From: Methylobacterium pseudosasicola
Lineage (GTDB): Bacteria > Pseudomonadota > Alphaproteobacteria > Rhizobiales > Beijerinckiaceae
Assembly (NCBI RefSeq): GCF_900114535.1
Contig: NZ_FOTK01000030.1
Coordinates: forward strand, 1-64,000
Length of the DNA stretch: 64,000 nt
Reading direction: 5' to 3'
Part shown: positions 31,309 through 41,329 of the stretch, one piece after another
How positions within the stretch are numbered: the stretch's first letter is position 1
How the letters are laid out: every line of letters starts with the position of its first letter
Position numbers and translations under genes: made by a program
The notes under the pieces: model-generated
Database searches by the model: none
Seen by the model: the letters and a program-made list of their open reading frames with translations, nothing else
Told to the model about the DNA's origin: nothing

Positions 31309-31710
31309 TCAACGGACCAGAAGGGCGACAGCCCAGATGACGACGGTGAGCGCGACGGACCCGATCAGCGTCATGCGCGCCATGCTCAGGCGCCGCTGCC
31401 GGTCGAACCCGACGCCGGTATCCCATACCAGATGGCGCAGGCCGCCGAGCATGTGGTGCATCAGCACCCAGGTGTAGGCGAACAAGATCAGCCGGCCGAT
31501 CAGCGAGCCGAAGAACCACGCGACGTAGGAATAGGCCACCGGTCCCGAAGCAAGCGCCACGAGCCAGATCGCCACCAGTGCAGTGCCTCCATAGAGGGCG
31601 ATGCCGGTAAGACGGTGGAACACCGACATCGCCATCGTCCAGGTCAGGCGATAGATCTGGAGATGCGGTGAAAGCGGCTGTGCCACTGTCGGGCGGGCGG
31701 TGGGTGCCAT
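31309..31710 (-). CDS. sdhC: Succinate dehydrogenase cytochrome b556 subunit
   Basis: A 133-residue protein with three membrane helices. RPLSPHLQIYRL-type start (here QPLSPHLQIYRLTWTM), then SVFHRLTGIAL and the haem-ligand helix with HHMLGGLRHLVWD, are the sdhC family signatures. It is the first gene of the operon; its promoter should lie in the 130 bases before it. Confidence 0.96.
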   Translation of the reverse strand: MAPTARPTVAQPLSPHLQIYRLTWTMAMSVFHRLTGIALYGGTALVAIWLVALASGPVAYSYVAWFFGSLIGRLILFAYTWVLMHHMLGGLRHLVWDTGVGFDRQRRLSMARMTLIGSVALTVVIWAVALLVR

Positions 31711-31842
31711 TGGGTTGAAGCCTCGCAGCTGCGAACTGGACCGTCTCTAATCTGGTGGTAGCGCTAGTGCCTGCGGGCGCAAGCCGCAATGTGTCATGCT
31801 GCGCCGCAATGCGGGGGGCGTGTTGATAGCGCGGCGGATCTG

Positions 31843-33144
31843 TCACTTGAGTTGCCCCAGCAGGCGCCACCAGGCGTAATCGAGGGGGGCCGCGACTACG
31901 AGCGAGGACAGGCCGAAGGCCAGGGTGAGTCGCGTGGCGTCTCGCAGGCGCACGCCACCGAGCTCGCTGGCGAACACGATCGGCGGGGCCTGGTAGGGGA
32001 AGAACAGGGTCGAATAGCCGATCACCTGCACAGACACGACGGCCAGGGGCGAGAGACCGCTGGCACTCACCATCTCGCCCGCGAGCGCAGTGTACAAAGC
32101 CGGCGCGCCGTTGGCGGTGACCAACAGGGTCAGGATCGTGCTGATCCCGGTCAGCACTGCGAAGTTCTGGGTCGGCGCGTCGGGCTTGAGGGGCGCCACC
32201 GCGAGCAGCCAATGGCCGAGCCGCGCCCCCAGCCCGGTCTCGTTGACCAGGGCCACGAGGCCGAGCAGGGCCGCGATGTAGAAGCAGGTCCGCAGGTTCA
32301 CCTGCTGGAACGCTTCCGGAGGCAGTACGCCGATCCGCGGCAGCAGGCAGATCACCGCGGCGGCGAGCCCGACCCAGGCCGGGGCGAAGCCGTGCAGGCT
32401 GTCCGTCATCCACAGAGCCAGGGTGCAGGCCAGGATCACCGCGAGGCGCCGCTCCGCGGCCGAGACCGGCGGCAGGGTCGGCAGGGCCTGCGCGTCGGGG
32501 CTGATCCGATCGGGAAACAGCCGCACGATCAGCGCCACCAGCATCACGCCCTTGACCAGAGCCAGGACCGGCGCGTGCAGGACGAAATAGGACAGATAGG
32601 ACAGGTGCAGGCCGAGCACCTGCTCGGCCGAGCCGGCCATGACGAGATTCGGCACGTTGGCCGGCAGGATCGCCGCGGACAGGATCGGGGTCGCGACCCC
32701 CACCGCTAGGACGGCGCCGGTCCGTCCCGGGCGGCCGGATGCCAGGCCGAAACCGTCGCAGAGGGCTAGGGTCACCGGGATCATCAGGGCGATCCGCCCG
32801 AGATTTGACGGCATCACGAAGGCGATGAGGAAGCTCAAGGCCACGAGGCCGGCGATGAAATGCGCGTAGGAATCCGACAGGCGCGTGGCCAGCACCCGGG
32901 CCATGCGGGCGCCGAGGCCGGTCCGGGTCATGCCCTGGCCCACCACCATGCCGGACAGGACCAGCCAGAAGGCCGAAGCCGAGAAGCCGGAAAAGACTGT
33001 CGCCGGGTTGCCGAGACGCAGCAGCATCGCCAGCCCGAAGAAGGCGAGCGCCGTCACGATCTCCGGCATCAGGGCCGTCGCCCAGAGGCCCATGCACAGG
33101 ACCAGCAGGGCGGTCGTTGCCGGAACAATCGCCTCCCCGCTCAT
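31843..33144 (-). CDS. SLC13/DASS-type anion permease
   Basis: A 433-residue protein with about eleven hydrophobic segments. Repeated half-motifs such as [14 protein letters not shown] and a later [18 protein letters not shown] fit the divalent anion:Na+ symporter (CitMHS/DASS-like) fold with two inverted repeats. Likely substrates are dicarboxylates or sulfate; the sequence cannot decide. It lies next to the sdh operon, which is suggestive but not proof of a succinate link. Confidence 0.85.
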   Translation of the reverse strand: MSGEAIVPATTALLVLCMGLWATALMPEIVTALAFFGLAMLLRLGNPATVFSGFSASAFWLVLSGMVVGQGMTRTGLGARMARVLATRLSDSYAHFIAGLVALSFLIAFVMPSNLGRIALMIPVTLALCDGFGLASGRPGRTGAVLAVGVATPILSAAILPANVPNLVMAGSAEQVLGLHLSYLSYFVLHAPVLALVKGVMLVALIVRLFPDRISPDAQALPTLPPVSAAERRLAVILACTLALWMTDSLHGFAPAWVGLAAAVICLLPRIGVLPPEAFQQVNLRTCFYIAALLGLVALVNETGLGARLGHWLLAVAPLKPDAPTQNFAVLTGISTILTLLVTANGAPALYTALAGEMVSASGLSPLAVVSVQVIGYSTLFFPYQAPPIVFASELGGVRLRDATRLTLAFGLSSLVVAAPLDYAWWRLLGQLK

Positions 33145-33271
33145 CCGAAATCTCCACGCCGCGTACTGGCGCGGGCATGGGCCGGTTTGGAACGGTTCGC
33201 AATTCGGGAGTCCGCGACTCAGCCTTCGCGTGTGGCGAAGGCTGAAGAGGCTCAGTCTGCACCGGACATGG

Positions 33272-33301
33272 AAAAGCCCGACTGTTGCCGGCCGGGCTTT
33301 T
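33272..33301 (-). terminator. Rho-independent terminator
   Basis: AAAAGCCCG (33272-33280) pairs with CGGGCTTTT (33293-33301), a 9-base-pair stem with a 12-base loop. On the minus strand the stem ends in TTTT. It lies 33 bases after the stop of the glycine-rich protein gene and should end that transcript; the symmetry may make it work both ways. Confidence 0.75.
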
Positions 33302-33333
33302 GCGTCGAGGGGTAGTGTCGAACGGCGCGCGGC

Positions 33334-33900
33334 TCAGTAGCCGTAGCCATAGGTGCCGCAATAGGCCGGATCGTAGCCGTAGCCGTAACCACCGGCGCAG
33401 CTATCGTCGTAGCCGTAGCCGAACCCGCTCAGGCCGTAGCCGACACCCAAGCCGAGGCCGACGCCGGCCAGGCCGTAACCCAGGCCGCGACCGTAGCCGC
33501 CGCCGTAGCCACGGCCATAGTAGCCGCGATTCGCGTAGCCACGACCGGCGAAGCCGCGATTGCCAATCACGCCGTGCCCGCCATAGACACCGCCGCCGCG
33601 CTGGAATCCGCCGCCGCCGAAGCCCCGGCCGCCACTGATCCCCGGTGCGCCGACACCCGCGCCACGGAATCCGCCGCCAGCGAGTCCGCCGCCGCCGAGG
33701 CCGGCACCGCGAAACCCACCGCCACCCAGTCCGCCGCCGCGGAACCCGCCGCCGCCGAAGCCGCCACCATGGAAGCCACCGCCGCCGAAGCCGCCGCCGT
33801 GAAACCCGCCGCCGCCGCCGAACCCGCGGGCATCGGCGCTCGCGGGAACGAAGGCGACAGCCGCCAAGAGTGCTGTCGATGCGAGAGCAAAGCGCTTCAT
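33334..33900 (-). CDS. Glycine-rich secreted protein
   Basis: A 188-residue protein with a signal peptide (MKRFALASTALLAAVAFVPASA) followed by low-complexity sequence: tandem GGGFHGGGF and GGGFRGAG units, then GY-rich repeats (NRGYYGRGY) and a tyrosine-rich end with two Cys (DSCAGGYG and AYCGTYG). Such proteins are cell-surface or periplasmic; the function is unknown. The ATG at 33900 is preferred over one four codons upstream because it starts the signal peptide and is preceded by a purine-rich site. Confidence 0.8.
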   Translation of the reverse strand: MKRFALASTALLAAVAFVPASADARGFGGGGGFHGGGFGGGGFHGGGFGGGGFRGGGLGGGGFRGAGLGGGGLAGGGFRGAGVGAPGISGGRGFGGGGFQRGGGVYGGHGVIGNRGFAGRGYANRGYYGRGYGGGYGRGLGYGLAGVGLGLGVGYGLSGFGYGYDDSCAGGYGYGYDPAYCGTYGYGY

Positions 33901-34050
33901 CGAAAAGTCCAATCCTTAAGAGGAGTATGACTTTTCAACGTCTCACTGATCCGACGTATCCACGTTCGATGATTGATGATGACGTGTCAGTCCGTCGCTG
34001 CTTGACCGTTCAGCACCGAAAGCTTGGCCGTCTTCGCGCGTGAACGCGCT

Positions 34051-35544
34051 TCACCGGAACGGCGGCTCGTCGAAGCTGCGCAGCTTGCGCGAATGCAGCC
34101 CGTGCCGGTCGGCCCGGAGCGCGTCGAGGGCCGCCAGCCCGACCCGCAGGTGCTCGGAGACCGCCCGGTCGTAAAAGGCGTTGGCCGCGCCGGGCAACTT
34201 GATCTCGCCGTGGAGCGGCTTGTCGGAGACGCAGAGCAGCGCGCCATAGGGCACGCGCAGGCGAAAACCCTGGGCCGCCACGGTGCCGCTCTCCATGTCG
34301 ACCGCGATGGCGCGCGACTGGTTGATCCGTCGCCGTTCCTGGCTGAACCGCAATTCCCAGTTGCGGTCGTCGTAGGTGACCACCGTCCCGGTGCGCAGGC
34401 GGCGCTTGAGCGCGTCGGCCTGCTCGCCGGTGACCGAGGCGGCGGCGCTCTGAAGCGCGACCTGCACCTCGGCCAGCGCCGGCACGGGCACGTCCGGCGG
34501 CACAAGCTCGTCGAGGATTCGGTCCCGCCGGAGATAGGCGTGGGCCAGCACGTAGTCGCCGATGGTCTGCGACTGGCGCAAGCCGCCGCAATGGCCGACC
34601 ATCAGCCAGCAATCCGGGCGCAGCACCGCGAGATGGTCGGTGATGGTCTTCGCGTTCGAGGGGCCGACGCCGATATTGACCAAGCTCGTGCCCTGCATGG
34701 TCCCGTCTGCGCCCCGGGCGACGAGGTGATAGGCGGGCATCTGGTGGCGATGCCAGGGCGAGGCGGCGATCACCGCGGCGGGATCGGCCGTGGCCGCCTC
34801 CGCGCGGCTCACGGAGATGCCGCCGGGCAGGACCAGGCGCTCGAAACCTTCTTCGCCCGAGGCCAGGCGCTCCAGCCCGTGGCGGACGAACTGGTCGACG
34901 TAGCGGTGATAGTTGGTCAGCAGGATCCAGGGCTGGACGTCGCGCCAGTCGCAGCCCGTGTAGTGGACGAGCCGGCGCAGGGAGTAATCGACCCGCACGG
35001 CGTCGAACAGGGCCAGCGGCAGCGGCTCGCCGTCGATCAGGTCGAAGAGGCCGTCGGCGATCTCGTCGCCAACCAGCGACAGTAGTGGGACCGGGAAATA
35101 GGTGGCGAGTTCCGCGCCGTCCACCGCCCGGCCGCCGGCATCGAGTCCCGCCTCCAGCACGTAGGGATAGGGGATCTCCTGGGCGCTCAGGCCCACCTCG
35201 ATCTGGATGCCGTAATCGTCGATCAGCGGCTGCAATTGCCGGGTGAGATAATCGCGGAAGAAGGCCGGGTGCGTAACCGTGGTCGCGTAGGTCCCGGCGG
35301 CCTGGAGCTTGGCGGTGGCTCGGCGCACCCGCGGCAGCGGCCCAGCGGCGCGGTAGCTGATCCGCAATTCGGGATAGCGGAAGGCGAGTCGCTCGGTGGC
35401 GTCCGGCGGCGGGCCGCCCGCGAGGTAGCGCTCCAGCGCCTGCCGCAGGGCGCCGGCCGCGTCGTCGTAGAGCGCGACCAGCCGATCGACCGCGCTGTCG
35501 GCATCCGCGACGGCCTGCATCGGCCGCAATTCCCGCTCGATCAT
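34051..35544 (-). CDS. amn: AMP nucleosidase
   Basis: A 497-residue enzyme that splits AMP into adenine and ribose-5-phosphate, controlling the adenylate pool. The N-terminal specific domain (about 1-180) includes PAFFRDYLTRQLQ and EIPYPYVLE; the C-terminal phosphorylase-like domain has VNIGVGPSNAKTITDHL, MVGHCGGLR and AVDMESGTVAAQG, where the Glu binds ribose. The start has GGGAGGG just upstream. It is monocistronic. Confidence 0.95.
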   Translation of the reverse strand: MIERELRPMQAVADADSAVDRLVALYDDAAGALRQALERYLAGGPPPDATERLAFRYPELRISYRAAGPLPRVRRATAKLQAAGTYATTVTHPAFFRDYLTRQLQPLIDDYGIQIEVGLSAQEIPYPYVLEAGLDAGGRAVDGAELATYFPVPLLSLVGDEIADGLFDLIDGEPLPLALFDAVRVDYSLRRLVHYTGCDWRDVQPWILLTNYHRYVDQFVRHGLERLASGEEGFERLVLPGGISVSRAEAATADPAAVIAASPWHRHQMPAYHLVARGADGTMQGTSLVNIGVGPSNAKTITDHLAVLRPDCWLMVGHCGGLRQSQTIGDYVLAHAYLRRDRILDELVPPDVPVPALAEVQVALQSAAASVTGEQADALKRRLRTGTVVTYDDRNWELRFSQERRRINQSRAIAVDMESGTVAAQGFRLRVPYGALLCVSDKPLHGEIKLPGAANAFYDRAVSEHLRVGLAALDALRADRHGLHSRKLRSFDEPPFR

Positions 35545-35654
35545 GAACCCTCCCGTGCCGGGCAGGCTCTACACCGCTCGGCGGGCCTGCGCGAGGTCGG
35601 GCTTGCAGCCGCCCGGCGCTTAGCCGAGAACCCGGCGCAGCAGAGCGAGGATGT

Positions 35655-36152
35655 ATGGGCACGGATGAGTTCGGGACCCGTCCCGGCGAGGAAATGGCGG
35701 CGCTGCCCGCCGATTTCGATGCCGGCCTCTATTTCATCGGCCGGCTGCGCACCCCGTGGCAGGCGCGCCAGGATTGCCCGAAGAACGGCCTGCAGACCGA
35801 CGCGCTCTGCACTGTCGAGCTCGATCCCGCCTACGTCCCCGGTTTGCGCGCCGTCACCGGCTGCACCCACCTGATCCTGCTCTACTGGATGGACCGGGCG
35901 ACGCGCGGCCTCGTGGTGCAGCGGCCCCGCCACGCCGACGGACCGCGCGGGACCTTCTCGCTGCGCTCCCCCGCCCGGCCGAACCCGATCGCCCTCTCGG
36001 TGGTCGAGCTGATCGCGCGGGAGGGCGACACGCTGCGAGTCCGCGGCCTCGATTGCCTCGACGGCACGCCGCTCCTCGACATCAAGCCCTATTACGCCTC
36101 GACGGATTCCCGGCCGGAGGCGCAGGTCGACCGCGCCGGCGCCGAGCCGTGA
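35655..36152 (+). CDS. TrmO-family tRNA methyltransferase
   Basis: A 165-residue member of the TsaA/TrmO family, which N6-methylates t6A37 in some tRNAs using S-adenosylmethionine. The start FIGRLRTPWQARQDCPKN, the middle HLILLYWMDRATR, and the motif RGTFSLRSPARPNPIALS followed by DCLDGTPLLDIKPY are diagnostic. The GDSL hydrolase gene begins inside its stop codon. Confidence 0.9.
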   Translation: MGTDEFGTRPGEEMAALPADFDAGLYFIGRLRTPWQARQDCPKNGLQTDALCTVELDPAYVPGLRAVTGCTHLILLYWMDRATRGLVVQRPRHADGPRGTFSLRSPARPNPIALSVVELIAREGDTLRVRGLDCLDGTPLLDIKPYYASTDSRPEAQVDRAGAEP

Positions 36153-36841
36153 GGCGGTACGTCTTTCCGAGTCTTCTCGGCCTGGTCTCACTGGTGCTCG
36201 GCGGCTTCGCCGGCTGGTCCCTGCACAAGCCCGCCGCCGATGCCCGCGCCTACGCGGTGATGCGCGGCATCGCCGTCCAGGTCAGCCTCGACGAGACGCC
36301 CGGCGATTACGTGTTCTGGGGCGGCGATTCCCAGGTTGAGTTGCAGCCCGGGGGCCAGCGGCCCTGCGGTCTGGACTTCGTCAACGGCGGCTTCAGCGGC
36401 GCGACCGCCGCCGCCTATCTCGATCACCTCGCCGGTCTGACGTTCCGCCACACGCCAAAAGTCGCCGCGCTGACGATCGGGACCAACGATATCCTGCTCA
36501 AGAACAATCCGCGCTCCGCCGAGGCGGCCGCGCGGTTCGAGGCGAGTGTCGAAGCGATCGTGAAGCGTCTCCAGGCGTTAAGCCCCCGCGTGGTCGTCAC
36601 CGCCCTGCCTCCGATCGGCCGCGAGAGCGGCCGCTTCCTCGATGCCGCTGCCGTGCCGGATTACACGCTGCGCCTGCACGCCCTGTGCGCCCGGCTCGGC
36701 TGCACCTTCGCGGACCCGTTCGCGTCGCTCCGGGACGGCGAGACCGGCTACGCCAAGCCCGGCGCCCTGCGCGACGGCCTGCACCTCGCGGCCTACCGGC
36801 CGGCCATGGCGGCCCTGGAGCCGGTTCTATGCCGGCCGTGA
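36149..36841 (+). CDS. GDSL/SGNH-fold hydrolase
   Basis: A 230-residue protein with an N-terminal membrane or signal segment (FPSLLGLVSLVLGGFAG) and an SGNH esterase domain: block I GDSQV (nucleophile Ser), GFSGATAAAY, block III GTNDIL and block V DGLHL (catalytic Asp and His). It probably removes acyl groups from a periplasmic substrate. The start is GTG overlapping the trmO stop (GTGA at 36149-36152); a longer in-frame reading would run inside trmO. Confidence 0.82.
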   Translation: MRRYVFPSLLGLVSLVLGGFAGWSLHKPAADARAYAVMRGIAVQVSLDETPGDYVFWGGDSQVELQPGGQRPCGLDFVNGGFSGATAAAYLDHLAGLTFRHTPKVAALTIGTNDILLKNNPRSAEAAARFEASVEAIVKRLQALSPRVVVTALPPIGRESGRFLDAAAVPDYTLRLHALCARLGCTFADPFASLRDGETGYAKPGALRDGLHLAAYRPAMAALEPVLCRP

Positions 36842-36958
36842 GCCATGCGTGCGGACGGCGCATGGCATCGGGCCTTCAGAGCCATCGCCTGTGCGGGCCG
36901 ACCGGAAGCGATCGCGCTTCCTCTGCGGCCTTGGCTCTGAGCGATCTGCCCTCCTCAC

Positions 36959-37050
36959 CGTCATTGCGAGCGCAGCGAAGCAACCCAGTGTGGCGCCACG
37001 TCCTGCGATCGCGCGCTGCCCTGGTTTGCTTCGCTGCGCTCGCAATGACG
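36959..37050. repeat. Perfect 25-base inverted repeat
   Basis: The arm 36959-36983 (CGTCATTGCGAGCGCAGCGA then AGCAA) is an exact inverted copy of 37026-37050, separated by 42 bases. The outer sequence TCATTGCGAGC is typical of palindromic repeats scattered in Rhizobiales genomes. It fills the gap between the GDSL hydrolase and the exporter gene. Confidence 0.85.
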
Positions 37051-37103
37051 GGGCGGCGAAGTGATGACGGCACGCACCTTCATTCCTCGATGAGCGACAC
37101 CGC

Positions 37104-37712
37104 GTGCTCGAAGTCTACCTAACCGGTCTCTCCGTCAGTGGCGGCTTGATCCTCGCCATCGGCGCGCAGAACGCGTTCGTGCTGCGGCAGGGCTTGCGCG
37201 GCGAGCATGTCGCGCTCGTTTGCGCCACGTGCGCGGCTTCCGACGCGCTCCTGATCTTGGTCGGCATCACCAGCTTCAGAAGCATCGTGGTCCTCGCCCC
37301 CTGGCTCCGACCGGCGATGCTGTATGCCGGCGCGGCGTTCTTGATCTGGTATGGCGCGCGCAGCCTGCGGTCGGCCTTCGCCGCCACGGAAGTGCTGCAA
37401 CCCGCCCTAGGCTCCGCTGCCGGCCTCGGGCGGACGTTGGCCACCTGTCTCGCGCTGACATGGCTTAACCCTCACGTGTATCTCGACACGCTCTTGCTGA
37501 TCGGCTCGATCTCGACGCGCTTCCCAGGCCAGGAAGCCGCCTTCGCGGCCGGCGCGGTGACTGCCTCGGTCGCGTTCTTCTTCTCGCTGGGCTACGGCGC
37601 GGCGATCCTCCGGCCCCTTTTCGCCAAGCCGGCCGCGTGGCGGGTGCTCGAAGGCGTGATCGCGCTGACAATGTGGGTTATCGCGGCCGAATTGCTGCTG
37701 GGCGGACGGTAG
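37104..37712 (+). CDS. LysE/ArgO-family amino-acid exporter
   Basis: A 202-residue protein with five or six membrane segments. The start VYLTGLSVSGGLILAIGAQN carries the GAQN motif of the ArgO/LysE branch, followed by FVLRQGLRGEHV and WLNPHVYLDT. It should export basic amino acids such as arginine or lysine. The start is GTG; no LysR regulator (ArgP) is adjacent. Confidence 0.9.
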   Translation: MLEVYLTGLSVSGGLILAIGAQNAFVLRQGLRGEHVALVCATCAASDALLILVGITSFRSIVVLAPWLRPAMLYAGAAFLIWYGARSLRSAFAATEVLQPALGSAAGLGRTLATCLALTWLNPHVYLDTLLLIGSISTRFPGQEAAFAAGAVTASVAFFFSLGYGAAILRPLFAKPAAWRVLEGVIALTMWVIAAELLLGGR

Positions 37713-37853
37713 CGGACGTCTTTATCCTCGACGGGCACAGACCGCGCTTGCCGCTTGCCCATGTGTCCCCGCGCACATCGCGCAGTTGTGAACGGTTGTC
37801 GTGGGCATAATTCCCACGGATACAGAGCTCAAGCGCAACGGAGATTTCCCCAC

Positions 37854-38975
37854 GTGCGACGAGCTATCGTTCACATCGGCATGCCGCGTACCGGCTCGAC
37901 CTCGTTCCAAGAGGTGCTCGCCCGCCTGCGGCCGCGTTTGGAGCCTGCCGGCCTGTGCTACCCCGAATTGGCGCCTCCCGGCTCGCCCCCATCGGCGGAC
38001 GTGAATCATCACCTGCTGGGCCAAGCGCTCGACGGGCGCAGGCCCGCATCGGCGCGCCCGGCGGCCCTCGCTCGGCTGGCTCAGGTGCTGTCCGAGACCC
38101 GCGCCGACACGGTCATCCTGTCCTACGAGGACTTCGCCGTGCAGCGGCCGAGCCTCGGCGTACCGAACACCCTCGCGGATCTCTTCGCCCGGCACGGCTT
38201 CGCCATGGAGGTCGTCCTCGTCGTCAAGCCACAAGGCGAACAACTCGCCTCAGCCTACGCCCTACGCGCCCAACTCGTCGCGGAGGCTCGGACCTTCCGG
38301 GCATTCGTTCATCGCGAAGGGCGTTCCGGACGCTACGACTACGCCGCGTGCCTCGAACCGTGGCGCCGGTCCGCGGACGGGCGCGTCGTCGCCGTGCCGG
38401 TTCGCGATCGGACATCCGACGCGCCGCTGCTCGCCCGCCTCGTGGACGCACTCGGGCTCGGCCCACGCCTTGGTCCGCTGCTCGGTCCCGACGATCTGGC
38501 CTACCGGACGAACCGCAGCTCGGGGCCGATTACCGTCGAAGCATCCCGCCGCCTACACGGACTCGGGCTGCACCGACGGGTCGCCGGCCATCCGCGGCGC
38601 CTCGGGCATCTTCTGGACGACACGGCCTGGGCGCGCGGGCTCGATCGGGAGCCGTTCCGCGGAGACGCGCCCGACGCCCTCGCGGCGGTCGAGGCATTTC
38701 ACGCTGCCGCGAATGATCGGCTTGCCGCCGCGTGCTGGGGTATCGGCTGGGACGCGGTGGTCGCCCGCGCACCCGTCCGGCCCGCGAACGAGCTGGCCGG
38801 CCGGGCGATTTCCGCTGAGATCGAGACGGAGGTTCGCGGGCTGGTGGAGACGGCCCTGTCGCGCATCGCCTTCAAGGCGCCGCCCCAGTGGCGGCAGCGG
38901 TTCGATAGCCTGGTCGAACGAAGCGTCGATCACCTCGCCGACCGCGTCGGATACCCGGCTTGGCGGGTGCAGTGA
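37854..38975 (+). CDS. Sulfotransferase-like protein
   Basis: A 373-residue protein. The N-terminus reads AIVHIGMPRTGSTSFQEVL, matching the PAPS-binding loop of sulfotransferases (hydrophobic strand, then HxGxxRTGSTxxQ). Other recognisable family parts are weak, though ILSYEDF and VVLVVKPQGEQLASAYA resemble the 3'-phosphate-binding strand and helix. The GTG start at 37854 directly precedes the family region. The APS kinase gene begins one base after its stop, which strongly supports a sulfation role; the acceptor is unknown. Confidence 0.75.
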   Translation: MRRAIVHIGMPRTGSTSFQEVLARLRPRLEPAGLCYPELAPPGSPPSADVNHHLLGQALDGRRPASARPAALARLAQVLSETRADTVILSYEDFAVQRPSLGVPNTLADLFARHGFAMEVVLVVKPQGEQLASAYALRAQLVAEARTFRAFVHREGRSGRYDYAACLEPWRRSADGRVVAVPVRDRTSDAPLLARLVDALGLGPRLGPLLGPDDLAYRTNRSSGPITVEASRRLHGLGLHRRVAGHPRRLGHLLDDTAWARGLDREPFRGDAPDALAAVEAFHAAANDRLAAACWGIGWDAVVARAPVRPANELAGRAISAEIETEVRGLVETALSRIAFKAPPQWRQRFDSLVERSVDHLADRVGYPAWRVQ

Positions 38976-38976
38976 G

Positions 38977-39594
38977 ATGGGCACTCGACTTGAACTGCAG
39001 GCGGCTGCGGTGAACCTCAAACGCCACCCGCTGGCGCCGCGGGAACTGCGGTGGTCCCGCCTCGATCAGCGGCCGGCGATCGCCTGGCTGACGGGCCTGT
39101 CGGGCGCCGGCAAGTCGACCATCGCCACGGCGGCCGATCGCATTCTCATCGCCGGCGGCCGACACAGCGCCGTCCTCGACGGCGACAACCTGCGCCTTGG
39201 GCTGAACGCCGACCTATCCTTCACGCCTGCGGACCGGGCCGAGAACGTTCGACGCGTCGCCGAGGTGGCGCGCCTGATGGCCGAGATCGGCACCGTGGTG
39301 ATCGTGTCACTGATCTCCCCGTTCCGTGCCGACCGCGTCCTCGCGCGACGCATCGCCGGTGACATCCCGTTCCTGGAGGTGTTCGTCGACACGCCGGTCT
39401 CTGTTTGCGCGCGGCGGGACTCGAAGGGTCTCTACGCCCGGGCCAGGAGCGGCGCGATCGCTTCGTTCACTGGGGTCTCGGCACCCTACGAAGCGCCAGA
39501 CGAGCCGGATCTGATCCTCAGAACGGATGGGGCGACGGTCACAGCGTCCGCCGAACCGCTCTGCACGGCCCTGCTGCAGCTCAGCGCCCGCTAG
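38977..39594 (+). CDS. cysC: Adenylylsulfate kinase
   Basis: A 205-residue kinase that phosphorylates APS to PAPS. Walker A is LTGLSGAGKST, the substrate loop is LDGDNLRLGLNADLSF with DRAENVRRVAEVA, and a later block KGLYARAR...FTGVSAPYE matches the family. It is not fused to an ATP sulfurylase subunit. Only one base separates it from the sulfotransferase-like gene, so the pair probably makes and uses PAPS together. Confidence 0.94.
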   Translation: MGTRLELQAAAVNLKRHPLAPRELRWSRLDQRPAIAWLTGLSGAGKSTIATAADRILIAGGRHSAVLDGDNLRLGLNADLSFTPADRAENVRRVAEVARLMAEIGTVVIVSLISPFRADRVLARRIAGDIPFLEVFVDTPVSVCARRDSKGLYARARSGAIASFTGVSAPYEAPDEPDLILRTDGATVTASAEPLCTALLQLSAR

Positions 39595-39677
39595 ACCAAG
39601 TGCGACCGCCGTCCTGCCTCGACGAGGCGGTGCAATCGCGACGGCCGGCACCGTGACACTTCGGGCACGTGGCCCCG

Positions 39678-41234
39678 TCACTCCCACTCGATCGTGCCGG
39701 GCGGCTTTGAGGTGATGTCGTAGGTCACACGGTTGATGCCCTTTACCTCGTTGATGATCCGGGTCGCGACCCGACCCAGGAAGGCCATGTCGAACGGGTA
39801 GAAATCGGCGGTCATGCCGTCCACCGAGGTGACGGCGCGGAGCGCACAGACGTGGTCGTAGGTGCGGCCGTCGCCCATCACGCCCACCGTCTTCACCGGC
39901 AGGATCACCGCGAAAGCCTGCCAGATCGTGTCGTAGAGACCGGCTTGGCGGATCTCGTCGAGGTAGATCGCGTCGGCCTTGCGCAGGGCCTCGAGCTTCT
40001 CGGTCGTGATCGTGCCGGGGCAGCGGATCGCGAGGCCCGGGCCCGGGAATGGGTGGCGGCCGACGAAGGCTTCCGGCAGGCCGAGCTCCTTGCCGAGCAC
40101 CCGGACCTCGTCCTTGAACAGCTCGCGCAGGGGCTCCACGAGCTTCATGTTCATGCGCTCGGGCAGGCCGCCGACATTGTGGTGGCTCTTGATCGTCACG
40201 GACGGGCCGCCGGTGAACGACACGCTCTCGATCACGTCCGGATAGAGCGTGCCCTGCGCCAGGAACGCCGCCCCGCCAATTTTTTTGGATTCAGCCTCGA
40301 ACACGTCGATGAAGAGACGGCCGATGGTCTTCCTTTTGACCTCCGGGTCGCTGACGCCTTCGAGCGCCGACAGGAACATGCCGCTCGCCTCAACGTGGAC
40401 CAGCGGGATGTTGTAGTGGTCGCGGAACAGGGCCACGACCTGCTCGGCTTCGCCGAGGCGCAGCAGGCCGTGATCGACGAAGACGCAGGTGAGCTGGTCG
40501 CCGATCGCCTCGTGGATCAGCACCGCCGCCACCGCGGAATCGACGCCGCCCGACAGGCCGCAGATCACCTTCTCGGAGCCGACCTGCTTGCGGATTTTGG
40601 CGATCGCCTCCTCGCGATAGGCGCCCATAGTCCAGTCGCCGGAGCAGCCGGCGATGTCGCGCACGAAATTGCGGATCAGCAGGGCGCCGTGCGGGGTGTG
40701 GGCCACCTCGGGGTGGAACTGCACCGCGTAGTAGTTGCGGGCCTCGTCCGCCACGGCCGCGAAGGGCGCGTTCTTGGAGATGGCGACGGTGGTGAAGCCG
40801 TCCGGCAGCTTCGTGACCCGGTCGCCGTGGCTCATCCAGACCGGATACTTCTCGCCCTTGTGCCAGACGCCGTTGAACAGCGGGCAATCGGCCAGGATCT
40901 CGACCTCGGCCCGGCCGAACTCGGCATGGTGGCCGCCCTCGACCGCGCCGCCGAGCTGGGCTGCCATGGTCTGCTGGCCGTAGCAGATGCCGAAGACCGG
41001 CACGCCCGAATCGAACACCGCTTGCGGCGCCCGGGGGCTCGCCTCGACGGTCACCGATTCGGGACCGCCGGAGAGGATCACGCCCTTCGGCTTCTGCTCG
41101 CGGAACGCGGCCTCGGCCTTGGTGAAGGGGACGATCTCACAATAGACCCCCTCCTCCCGCACCCGCCGGGCGATGAGCTGGGTCACCTGAGAGCCGAAAT
41201 CGACGATCAGGATCTTGTCGTGGTCGGTGTTCAT
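39678..41234 (-). CDS. guaA: GMP synthase (glutamine-hydrolysing)
   Basis: A 518-residue two-domain enzyme that aminates XMP to GMP. The amidotransferase domain has ILSGGPESV, the Cys in [10 protein letters not shown] and the His-X-Glu region in [12 protein letters not shown]; the PP-loop ATPase domain has [11 protein letters not shown]; the C-terminal dimerisation domain ends [11 protein letters not shown]. It is monocistronic. Identification is firm. Confidence 0.98.
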   Translation of the reverse strand: MNTDHDKILIVDFGSQVTQLIARRVREEGVYCEIVPFTKAEAAFREQKPKGVILSGGPESVTVEASPRAPQAVFDSGVPVFGICYGQQTMAAQLGGAVEGGHHAEFGRAEVEILADCPLFNGVWHKGEKYPVWMSHGDRVTKLPDGFTTVAISKNAPFAAVADEARNYYAVQFHPEVAHTPHGALLIRNFVRDIAGCSGDWTMGAYREEAIAKIRKQVGSEKVICGLSGGVDSAVAAVLIHEAIGDQLTCVFVDHGLLRLGEAEQVVALFRDHYNIPLVHVEASGMFLSALEGVSDPEVKRKTIGRLFIDVFEAESKKIGGAAFLAQGTLYPDVIESVSFTGGPSVTIKSHHNVGGLPERMNMKLVEPLRELFKDEVRVLGKELGLPEAFVGRHPFPGPGLAIRCPGTITTEKLEALRKADAIYLDEIRQAGLYDTIWQAFAVILPVKTVGVMGDGRTYDHVCALRAVTSVDGMTADFYPFDMAFLGRVATRIINEVKGINRVTYDITSKPPGTIEWE

Positions 41235-41329
41235 CGCGGGCGATTATCCGAAGGCCGGGGCGCACGCAACGCATGCGCCCGTCTCAGGCTGGGGATCGCC
41301 GCGCAAGGCGCACGCCAACAGTACACCAT

